64,000 nucleotides of DNA, from assembly GCA_958510875.1 (NCBI GenBank), contig CAUEHT010000001.1:186001-250000 (forward strand), given 5' to 3'. Positions 54,935 through 64,000 of the stretch are shown here, piece by piece. Under the pieces are notes generated by a model. That model saw nothing but the letters and a program-made list of their open reading frames with translations, was not told the DNA's origin and made no database searches. Position numbers and translations under genes: made by a program. This stretch comes from Endomychus coccineus. Taxonomy: Eukaryota > Arthropoda > Insecta > Coleoptera > Endomychidae. Numbering within the stretch: position 1 is the first letter of the stretch; every line of letters begins with the position of its first letter.

Positions 54935-57727
54935 GGAAACATCGAAAGCATCCATACAACGCTGCGCGATGCGAATGCGCCTGAGTATACTATGCAGTAG
55001 AATTTATGGCACCGACAAAGTAAAAGACATGGAAGAGAAACCATGAACCGCTGTATTCTTGTATCATGAGCTCACCGTTTTTGCAACCGCCTTTGACTTT
55101 GACATACTGTGTTCATATTTTTTCTATATGTGTTGCGTGCAGCTCATTAGAATAATTTAAAAGAGAGTTGTAAAATCAACTGACAACTTATCTAAGATAC
55201 TACCTTAGTGATTGTTCAGAGGAAGCTCTTTTAGTAGTATTTTACTATTAAACTATTACCTTACCTTAATTGCGAGTTTTAAGTTTTAGTAATTTTCAAA
55301 ATGCCAGGTTAAGATAAGCGCTGTAAATACTAGCCATCTCCTTCAAAATGTGGATGTGGATTTTTATGACAATCCAGAATTTCATAAATCGTTACTCAAT
55401 GAGCTTTGTCAAAATTTAAACAATAAATGTACGAATTGGAATAGGAAGTTGTTGAAGACCTTTATTTCTCGACATTTGAGGAATCATTTTATATAGCACG
55501 GAATAGTGACATACGAAAGCTCGCACCTTCAGGAATGTACACTAAAAGTTTCATCATTGCACAGAGAGGCTGAATGGGTCCTTATGCAAAAAGAAATTTA
55601 AAATGTGAGAATTCTCAGTTTTTATTTTTTCTAAGTATGCTATCTCGTTTGTGCCGTATTATGTATAGTGGCAAATGAAAGCTTACTTCTTCAGAAATGT
55701 TTCATCCTTGCAGTGAAGCTGAATGTGTCCTTACGCAAAAAGAAATTGAAAAAAAAAAAATATAAACTTATGAGAAGTCTTAGTTTTCATTTTTTCTAAG
55801 TATGCTATGTCGTTAGTGCTGTATTGTGTATATTGACAAATAAAAGCTCACATCTTTAGGAATGTTTCAGCCTTTCAGTGAAACTGAATCGGTCCTTAAG
55901 CAAAAATAAATTGAAAAAAATTATAAATTTATGAGAAGTCTCAGTTTTCATTTTCTCTAAGTATGCTATGTTGTTTGTGCCGTATTGTGTATATTGATAA
56001 ATGAAAGCTCACATTTTAGGGATGTTCAATGAAACTGAAAAAAAAACTATTTCAATTCAAATTATAAAAACCCGTTTTGAGCCAATATTTACGCTGAGGC
56101 CAGATTTACGTATTGAGATCGCCCAGTTTTAATAAGCCCATATTGACTTTTGTGTTCTAATTTTTTAAGGTCTAATTTGAATGCAATATTCTTTCAGTAT
56201 TGCTATAAAACTCCATTCTCTTCAAGTAATAAGTACTTGAAGGTAACATCTACCATATTATATCATTAAATCATGATTGTTGATAAGGTCTATTTTTGAG
56301 TAGAATATGTTAGTTTATATAATAAAATAGAGATAATAAAATAAAAAAGAACTATGTTCCATTCATCCTTTTTTACTTCTTCATAGCAGCTATTTTCCCC
56401 ACAGTAAATTGAGTAAGTCAAGGAGCAAGTAGTGGAATCTAGTGATAAAATTGACTACTTGAAAATTCTAAAAATTAAAAAATTGTTCTATTTGAAATTG
56501 AAAAGTCCATAATGACAACATATAACCCAAGATAACAAGAAAAAGCTTTAATCTCTTTCCGATAGTAATTTTTGGAGATTTGATGCTGGTAAAAGGACAG
56601 ATCGAATCTTAATTAAAAGTGCTCGAAAGTAATTTTCACAAAATATATGAATATTAATATAACAAAGTAAAATAAAAACACTAATTTCTTATATTGTACC
56701 ATAAATAGCTTGAGATTGTTAATTTTTTCATACATTTGTATCGTTTGAAGATGACACGCTACTGTTGAAACTATAGTCACAATTATTTGTATAGTATATG
56801 TGATGAAAAACCAGGGTTTTTATTTTATGTTATCATAATATGATAAATTATTACAAAGTAACGGCTTCCACCGTTGAATTGTTTTATGCATAAATATTAT
56901 TGATGAATGTATGGACCAATAATTCATGTAGAGATTGGGATCGGTGAAGTTTAACTTAATGTTGATGTACCGTTTATAAGTCATATAGTAAATAAAAAAC
57001 CACCTACACAAAATGATCTGCTCTTAATACGTTCGGTAACAATATTCGTGTTCCGCGTATAAAAAAAGGATAAAAATACTCAAAGTGGGGAAATTATAAA
57101 TGTTCATTTATTAGATTATGGTTAGAAACTCATTCTTAACAACCAAAATCAACTTAATTGGTAGAGACCACCATGGATTAAAGTTATGAAATTCAAATTT
57201 GTAAGATAAAATTTGATAGATAGGGGACTAGTTTAAATTTCGTTGATCAATTAAATGTATATTGCAGTTTTTATATTTTATTAATGCTTAAGGAATATAA
57301 ATAATTTACTCTTAAACATATCACAAGTGTTTTAGTTAATTTGTAAACGTTGCACAAAAAGTATGCTCTCCTTTAACAGAGCATTGAAAGAAATACTTCA
57401 TCGAGAAAACAAATAAAAAATTCCAATATTAGATTTAAAGAGAGCTCTTTAAATCTAATTGAATCTTTGCTAGGTGTGTACATAGACATTTGAATTTTAA
57501 TTGCTCCCTCTGATTATATTACCTTGGAATTATTTGTAACTAAAATCTCAGTGTAACCAATCAATTGTTATTAGATTGTCTAAGTTCAGATTTTATATTA
57601 TTGCGCCATATTATTGACCAATGAGAACGTTGGATTATAAACCCATAAGAAAGTGTTTACAAATCTCGCGCTTAAAGCAGTTAATTTGAGGCGTAGTACG
57701 ACTAACATGGTGCCACATGATACTATA
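54935..57727. other. AT-rich interval without supported gene
   Basis: Between H2 and H4. A possible decayed coding stretch near 55310-55500 (reading DVDFYDNPEFHKSLLNELCQ in one frame) has no recognised family. The remainder is AT-rich with a tandem repeat (listed separately) and a 26-bp palindrome AGATTTAAAGAG/CTCTTTAAATCT near 57432. ORFs here are short and have no motifs. Confidence 0.45.
55510..56045. repeat. Tandem repeat of about 165 bp
   Basis: Three and a half degenerate copies of a unit with TTTCTAAGTATGCTATGTCG, GTGTATATTGACAAATGAAA and GTCCTTACGCAAAAAGAAAT. Copies differ by substitutions and A-run length. Confidence 0.8.
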
Positions 57728-57852
57728 GGTGTGTTCGTTTAAAGCGGAGAATACATATACGCGATCGCGATCACCATCACCTTCACGATCACGATCGCGT
57801 TGGAAAGCAAACACATATATGCGATAGCGACCTACAATCGACGCATTTAAAA

Positions 57853-60065
57853 ATGTGTGACTTGGAAGAAGAAGCACTGCTTCTTGCAGTATTATTGGAT
57901 GAAGATGATAATAATAGACAACGGTAAGCAAAAATTGGTTAAATATTATGTAGGCTATTAATAACTAGTATTTAATGTATATTTTAGAAGGAGAGGGCGG
58001 AATGTTTGGGTGCACGAAATTAACAAAAAACGTAAAGAAGAAGGCGAATTTCATAAGTTATACCCTGAACTCCGGAAAGATGCAAATCGATTCTACACAT
58101 ATTTTAGAATGGTCTGTGAAAGTTTTGATGAAATATTGAATCTTATCAGGAACGACATTACAAAAGAGCTAACTACATTTAGAGAACCGATTGGAACAAC
58201 AGAACGACTAGTAGTCACATTGAGGTAATATAATAATTATTTCGTAATACTTTACTTTTTATTCAGTTGAAAAGTAGAATGTGATATAAAAAAATATGTA
58301 TGGATTTCACACGTTGGTATGGTAAAAACCTTCATACCACGTTGCAGCAGAAGAATTGTCATCAGTCTCACGTATATTGGACGAGTTTAACGATGAGTTG
58401 TCATATGGCATAATATTCGATGTATAAGATGAAGCAGTGGAATTGTTTGAAAAAGATGTACCCGGTCGACTTTCCGTCTGAGTTTCCGCTTCTTCAGCCA
58501 GTTCTTCTTCCATTATGATTTTGGCGATTTTATATTTCACTATAGTCTGGCGTCGATTAGACAGTTTTTTCACGCTTGCAGCATATCCTTGAAAAGTTAA
58601 ATCTATGCTGTCGCAGTTATTTGTAACATCCGAGTGCCTTTTATTCAAAAAGTGAATAACTTTGTCAACCTTAGATGAATTGTTCGATGCCGAATTTTCT
58701 ACCGCTTTTCTTTTCTGGCTTGAATTACGAATATATGAGATTTGTGCCGATCTTTCTTGTACAGTAGTCCCAGTACTGGCTTCGTTAACGTTTTCTGAAC
58801 TCTCTGTAGCTTCTTTTTGTGTATTGCTTGCTTCAATTCTTGCATCTACTACTTCAGGATTTTCTGCTATGTCATCAGTAGTAGCTATGTTGGACTCTGT
58901 TTGCGCAAATTGCAAAAAAGGTCTAAAAGCTTCCATGTGCTGTTCCCACGGCCAGGATTTATAGCGACAAATGGATTTAGCTTCTTGCCCAGTTCTGGTT
59001 TTCTCGGTAACGTATGTGCTTTGAGAAACAATCTCTTAAGTTTTTCCAGCGTTTTTTTAAGTCCTCGTCTGCAAATAAAACATTTCCCAATCAACATGTG
59101 CCTATTTACATAATCAAACTAATAAAATAAACATATTGTTCTTGTAATCAAAGAAAACAAAATTCTAAAACCTACTACTTTTTTCTAGGTTTTTAGCTAC
59201 TGGCGATTCATATAAAACAATTGGTCACAGCTTTCGATTAGGATTTTCAACCGTTGCCATAATTGTGGAAGAAGTTTGCAAAGCTATATGGGATAGATTG
59301 CAGCCAATGTATATGCCAGAGCCCACAAAAGAGTTATGGGATAAATCAATTTTGGGCTATGAAAACTTGTGGCACTTTCCCAATTGTTTAGGAAGTATAG
59401 ATGGAAAGCACGTGACCATCAAATGTCCAAAAAAAAGCGGATCAAATTACTTTTGTTACTTAAAAAAGTTTTCAATTGTACTTATGGCAGTTGTTGACCC
59501 CGAATACAAATTTACTTGTATAGATGTAGGTGCATATGGTAAAAACAGTGATGGAGGTATTTTTGAGGCGTCAGCTATAGGAAGAAGACTTGAAAATGGC
59601 ACATTTAATATTCCTCCAGATAGGCCTTTACCCTGCGAAAATGATGAAGTTCCGTGTGTTTTGATAGGCGATGAAGCTTTTACCTTAAGTACTTACTTAA
59701 TGAGACCATTTCCCTATAGACAATCACGGCATGACCGTAATAAAGAAAATTTTAATTACCATTTATGTAAAGCTCGTCGCGTTGTGGAAAACGCATTTGG
59801 AATGTTAGCACACAAGTGGAGATTATTTTTTAGACCATTAGAAGTAAAAGTGGAAACAGCTAAAAAACTTGTAAAATCAGCCTGGGTATTGCACAACTTT
59901 TTACGGGAAAAAAATATTGACGAACAATTTCTTCATGCACAACAAAATAACGATAGGCTAGTACAAATACCAGCATTCCAAAACATTCCAGTTGAAGGAA
60001 GGAGAGCAGTCAACCTAGCTTTTACCATTCGTGAAAAATTTGTCACTTATTTCAGCAATTTATAA
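57853..60065 (+). CDS. Harbinger transposase of H3, three exons
   Basis: Exons 57853-57923, 57988-58224 and 59189-60065, all with GT/AG introns. The joined frame is 394 aa without a stop. The N-terminus is acidic (MCDLEEEALLLAVLLDEDD), then RRGRNVWVHEINKKRKEEG. The HTH region spans the second splice (LVVTLR joined to FLATGDSYKTIG). Catalytic motifs: GSIDGKHVTIKC, DVGAYGKNSDGGIF, IGDEAF and ARRVVENAFGML, followed by WVLHNFLREK. It is complete and looks functional, like the transposase of the related H2. Confidence 0.9.
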
Positions 60066-60267
60066 ACCCAACCACTACCTACTCATAATAAATTTATTAT
60101 TTGAAAAAATTAATATTTTACTTGCCGGTATGTTTTCCAATCTCCTTCGCAATTTCATCCCATACTTTATTTTTTATGCGTACATTCTTGTAGTCAGCAT
60201 GTGACATATCATACAACACATTATGTTTTTTCACGTGTTCTATTAATTTTTCAGTGAAATCTTCCAT
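58307..60267 (-). pseudogene. MADF-type partner gene of H3, one frameshift
   Basis: Exon 1 is 60267-60126 (MEDFTEKLIEHVKKHNVLYD, VWDEIAKEIGKHT). The exon then meets GCAAGT, a non-consensus GC donor, and resumes at 59068 after TTTGCAG with DEDLKKRWKNLRDCFSKH; phases fit. Soon after, near 59020, the frame shifts by one base. The rest (EAKSICRYKSWPWEQHMEAF, then a long Ser/Thr/Asn-rich region with a basic patch LSNRRQTIVKYKIAKIIMEE) runs open to 58307. Exon 2 lies inside transposase intron 2. Either this partner is dead or the shift is a sequence error. Confidence 0.7.
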
Positions 60268-60950
60268 TTTTACTGTTTGCGATCTGCGATAAACGTAACC
60301 TGTTGCGTTTGATCGCTTATCGTCGACTATCCCACGATCGAACGCTGCAGACTTCACTCTATCGCTAACAGGTCGTAACAAGTATGTGCGACTTAACGTG
60401 TTTACGATGAATGCGTTTGAACGCAGTCGCGATCGCGATCGTGGTCGCAATCGCGTATATGTGTTCTCCGCTTAATACATATCTGAACGCTCGATTTGCT
60501 CGCTCTGCGTTCGATAATTTAGATCGGTTTCCTCCGTTACGTCTGCTTTGTGTTCGGTATTGACGAGAGCGAGGTAAAAGATGTAATCCATTAGCTCCGA
60601 ATCAACGGAAGGATCAGACAGATTTCCTAATTGTCACTTGTCCTTGTCAAAGAATATTTGGTTAGGTTTATACTAGCGAGCAGGGTATATTTAAATTATT
60701 ACATATAATTTAACTTTGTAGTGGGTGTCAGTAAATACACCCTAGAAATATAGTGTAAATAATTGTATCTGAAAATTTAACATACATTTGTAATGTATGT
60801 AAGCACAAGGGTGATGAACTACAAGTCTTGGTGGATCATATGAATTCCAGTCATACATTTGCAAGTAACTATCAGTTGAATTACTCCTCGATTCTGTTAT
60901 GTTTACGAACAAATGTTTCTTTCAGATGAAAGCGAAGCATTGAGGGCGGT

Positions 60951-61599
60951 TTCAGCATTATACTGTTCAAGAATTGCCAGTTGAAAGGGAATCCAGTTCA
61001 TTACCAAGTCCAGTCACAGTATCTGATACTGAACTCGACAGAAAATTGTGGACACGTGAAGTTACTCTCGGTGTTATAAGTTTGGTTGATAAATACGACA
61101 ATGAATTTCAAACTTCGGTGAAAAAGTATGTTTGGATGAAAATTTCCAAATTAATGATGGAGAAATTCAAATATAAATTGACATGGCAACAATATGATAC
61201 CAATTGGAAGTCACTGAAAAAGACCTATAAGGATGTGAAGGATCATAATTCCAGTTCAGGAAAAAACAGAAGAAAATGGGAATATGTTGATGCCATGGAT
61301 GGCATACTCTTCAAGAAACCTGAAATCAATGCACCAGCTACCTGCAGTAGCCAGGACTGGTGGTTTCTAGACCTAAGAGTCAGGAAGGTTCTACTTCTGG
61401 AAATAAAGAAAATGAATGTAATACTTCAGAAACCGAAAGTTCTTCAGTTAAAAAATGTGAACCGTTTGAATCTTCCTTCTCAAAGAAAAGGAAAATGGCT
61501 TTGAATGCAAGTGAACGTCGACACAAGGAAAAAATACAAAGACAGGACAGATTTTTAAACTGTTTTGAAGATTTTGTGAAAACATACAAGAATAAATAA
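60951..61599 (+). pseudogene. Myb/SANT-like partner gene of H4
   Basis: The reading begins after an acceptor-like TTTCAG at 60950 (HYTVQELPVERESSSL), with the 5' exon not found. The trihelix Myb/SANT domain is clear: LWTREVTLGVISLVDKYDNE, VWMKISKLMMEKF, QYDTNWKSLKKTYKDVKDHN, SGKNRRKWEYVDAMD. A one-base shift near 61350 moves the rest to another frame: Ser/Glu-rich, then KKRKMALNASERRHKEKIQR and FLNCFEDFVKTYKNK, a basic coiled coil, to TAA at 61599. This domain helps the transposase bind the ends. Its position tail-to-tail with the transposase is the classic Harbinger arrangement, unlike H2 and H3. Confidence 0.72.
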
Positions 61600-61953
61600 G
61601 TTGTTTACAGAGTAACGCTGACTTCAATTAACAAGTAAAGATCAAGTAGGGCAAAATTGGGTGCTGATTTGTGAACATGTGCCCCTGCAATCAGGGCGTT
61701 ACTTGCTAATTGAAGGCTGAGTACTTTCACCTTATTTCTGTTCTTGATCTCAGGTATTCATTTTTTACTGTAGTTATTTTCATTGTTTCTAGTCTTTTGT
61801 GATTTTTATATTTTTCTCAACTTTCAGAGACTGTGTTCGTGTTTTGGTTTATCTTTAACTACCAGATCAAAGGTATGTTCCAGTGTGATATTATCAGAGT
61901 ATTGTGTTTTTTAGTAAATCAAATCAAAATAAAATCATTTATTTATTTATTTT

Positions 61954-63159
61954 TTAATTCACATTTAAGGAATGCATTATAAAATTCCTCTTTCGTATTG
62001 CTGCCATATTTTCAGGAGGTTCTTGATTATTTTCATGGATCTCATTTGCATGTCTATCTAAGTCATTTTCATCAACCATTTCTTCAGGTAAATCTCCCTT
62101 TAAAATGCAAATATTGTGGAGAATACAACCTGATATAATCAGAAGACATATTAGGTCGAGTCTTTTTGTCTCTAAAGATTTCAGACGACGAAATCTTCCT
62201 TTTAGATATGCAAAAGCATGTTCTATAACAACACGACACTGTGAAAGTTTTAAATTGAAATTTCTCTGAAGAATCTCCAGTATCTTTGAAACCCACCAGC
62301 ATTCTAGGTGATAATTTATATGCAAGATTACCAATCATATGCATATCTTGTGGTATATTTGCAGCACCATATTCAAGTCTCCGATACAAAACTGTATTAT
62401 CATGTAAGGATCCAGCCTCCCCTGCATATGTGTCTAAAAATAACATTCTGTTATCACACACACCCTGTAATAATACAGAATGATAATTTTTTCGGTTGCA
62501 ATAAGAGTTTGGATGTTTTGGTTTTAGAATCCTTATATGGCAACCATCTATTGCTCCAATAATCCCTAGAAAAAAATATATGACATTCATGATAATAACA
62601 TATAATTTTCTACAAACCTGAAAATCCATTGATAGCTTCGAATTGGTCACTGATTTGACGAGCTCGTAAGATGTTTGGCCATGAAATTATTTTGTAATGG
62701 GCATTTACTTTCAGTAAATTTCGACAAGTTCTGTACAACACATCCCAACACGTACTTTTACTTATGCCAAATCTATCTGCTACTGATCTGAAACTAAACG
62801 AAATGTAACTTTTATATACTTGTGAACAAATTTTATTACCTGAATGATTCCAAATTCGAAAGACACCATATAGATATCAGCGTTTGTTTGTCAAGAGGAA
62901 TAGAAGGATGGCCCTTGTTATCTGTTGCCTCGTTAGCTGCAATATGGTGTAATTTTTGGAGAAGATCTTCAAAAGTATCGGGTTTGATTCGGAAATGGAC
63001 TTTGAATTGCGCATTAGTCAAACGAGGGACAGTCTCTTCTGCAAAGTCATCAACTTTTGGTGAAATTTTTGACTCTTGTTCCTCATCACTACTATCTTCG
63101 AAAAATAGTTCCCGACACATTCTCATTGACATAATAATGCCATCTTCAAAACCTTCCAT
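61954..63159 (-). pseudogene. Harbinger transposase of H4
   Basis: Exons 63159-62840, 62787-62618 and from 62565 downward, joined by GT/AG sites in one frame. The N-terminal part is MEGFEDGIIMSMRMCRELFF with an acidic stretch. HTH: SVADRFGISKSTCWDVLYRT. Catalytic: GAIDGCHIRILKP, then TYAGEAGSLHDN and IGNLAY (Asp replaced by Asn compared with the usual GDxAY). A frameshift between about 62330 and 62230 moves the last part (CRVVIEHAFAYLKGRFRR, ISGCILHNICI) into another frame, to TAA at 61954. It is inactive as it stands, by frameshift and probably by the Asn change. Confidence 0.8.
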
Positions 63160-63538
63160 TTTTACGAAAAATACCACTGATTTTCGAAACGTAAACTGTG
63201 TATTGTGAATAATTAAACAGTAAACACTAAACTAGGTTGTTAAAACTAAGGTTAACTGTTTTGTTTTGACAAATCTGTCACAAATGTCAATATGCCAGAT
63301 CGAGCGTTCGTTAAATATTTTTCGCTCCGTTGCCTCGGTGGTCACGTGGTATTAGATCTGCATCTGCTCGCTCGGCTCCGAGTTTTCAAAACCGAACACA
63401 CCTAATGAATATGGTGCTGTATTATTTAGAAGAAAATTGACAGGAATCCTGATTGGTATTGTGGGAGACTGGTGTTATGCAAATAATTGTTTAACAAATT
63501 ACTCGTGCTTGTGCAAGCGAATGTTAAAATTGTTAACT

Positions 63539-63863
63539 ATGTATGCTTTAGTGCAGTACATAGATGATAACGTTTATTACGTTTGTAAAAAGAATTGGAT
63601 CATTCAAGACGGAGAGATTTTCATGATCAAATGGGAGAATGGTGAATTTTACAGTGTTGGCACTTCATATCAAGAAAAACGTGTTATTGAAAATTAAATG
63701 CAATATTGAAAGAAAGTTTCCACGTGTCCTACTAAGTCCGTTAAAACTAATTAAACCTATCTCAGGAAATGATACTGTGAATTATGTGGGAAATAATAAT
63801 CTGGAATCTGCATCTGAAACTTTGGTACAAAATGCGAATTATATAAGTCGTATTTCGACTTAG
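63539..63863 (+). pseudogene. Possible BEN-domain protein N-terminal fragment
   Basis: From ATG 63539, MYALVQYIDDNVYYVCKKNW and IMIKWENGEFYSV resemble the N-terminal module of insect BEN-domain proteins (a short beta-rich block that precedes the BEN domain). The frame closes at 63697. Another frame, open over 63639-63863, continues plausibly after one base shift near 63660 (RKFPRVLLSPLKLIKPI). No BEN domain lies in the window. It could be an exon of a host gene or a decayed copy of a multi-copy gene. Assignment by pattern only. Confidence 0.35.
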
Positions 63864-64000
63864 GAAAAAGTTGATTTTATTGAATAAAATATATCATACA
63901 ATATACTGAGATGTTAATTATAAGAATATCATGTCAGAACTGATATGAATACAGCAGATTATGAATGTGTAACCTCACGTGTACATTGCAAGTCAGCACT

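Larger units (their letters stand above)
57743..60472 (+). mobile_element. PIF/Harbinger element H3, inserted in H4
   Basis: 2730 bp with TSD TAA (57740-57742 and 60473-60475). The TIRs start AGCGGAGAA and contain ACATATACGCGAT. The subterminal regions are rich in GATCGCGATCG-type palindromes. The layout is the same as H2, with antisense, interleaved transposase and MADF genes. Confidence 0.92.
57728..63402 (-). mobile_element. Harbinger element H4, interrupted by H3
   Basis: Ends GGTGTGTTCG at 57728 and CGAACACACC at 63402, flanked by TA on each side; the exact TSD is unclear. 63402 inward and 60473 inward are rich in GCTCG motifs (GAACGCTCGAT on both arms). It carries a Myb-type gene on the plus strand and a transposase on the minus strand, converging. 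H3 sits 15 bp inside the left end. Without H3 the element is 2945 bp. Confidence 0.8.

Noticed and set aside
1..64000. Bacterial symbiont or free virus origin of the window
   Set aside because: Many GT/AG introns, eukaryotic transposons with TSDs, and nested insertions show nuclear arthropod DNA.

Overview
This is repeat-dominated DNA from an arthropod nuclear genome, most likely an insect. It is AT-rich, and its genes have GT/AG introns. The families present are typical of insects: a Baculo_F-type errantivirus Env, Polinton/Maverick elements, PIF/Harbinger elements with MADF or Myb partner genes, hAT elements and Ty3/gypsy gag. A hemipteran source is possible but cannot be proved from the sequence. 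No confident host gene is present. The best host candidates are a BEN-type N-terminal fragment at the right edge (63539-63863) and a weak three-exon fragment at 4204-4785.

Left part (1-12540). A decayed minus-strand Ty3/gypsy gag has its PBS and LTR edge near 2075-2090. An intact hAT element (5132-7715, TSD CTGATAAC) carries a 626-aa transposase. A complete Harbinger, H1 (7861-11879, TSD TTA), has a four-exon open transposase and a broken MADF-like partner gene. A second Harbinger transposase, H5, is cut off at about 12540.

Centre (about 12540-47768). This is a nest of insertions inside insertions. H5 is cut by an errantivirus 3' end (LTR about 12541-12973, env remnant 13012-14432). The env is cut by a Polinton, here called Y (14433-47768). 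The left TIR of Y is cut by a second Polinton, X (16064-30491, TSD GATGTC, with the empty site preserved in Y's right TIR). The right TIR of X is cut by a foldback Polinton-like element, Z (26729-28688, TSD CATTTC). The PolB gene of Y is also split by a hAT (32671-39462, TSD CTTTAAGC), part of which is duplicated together with flanking PolB.

X carries the packaging, integration and capsid genes (ATPase, DUF8207-like protein, fibre-like protein, chromodomain integrase, protease, minor and major capsid, BRO/MSV199-like protein, a membrane protein) but no polymerase. Y carries a protein-primed PolB and a zinc-finger remnant but no capsid, ATPase or integrase gene. X and Y share an 8-bp terminal motif (AGTAGATG), CACGTG arrays at the inner ends of their TIRs and a CRE-containing motif. 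Together they make one full Polinton gene set split over two elements. The TIRs of Y also carry tRNA-like modules.

Right part (47769-64000). A gag-only Ty3/gypsy remnant has two in-frame TAG stops. Harbinger H2 (51785-54931) follows, then Harbinger H4 (57728-63402), which has Harbinger H3 (57743-60472) inserted 15 bp inside its left end. In H2 and H3 the MADF-type partner gene is antisense to the transposase and interleaved with it: its 3' exons lie inside a transposase intron.
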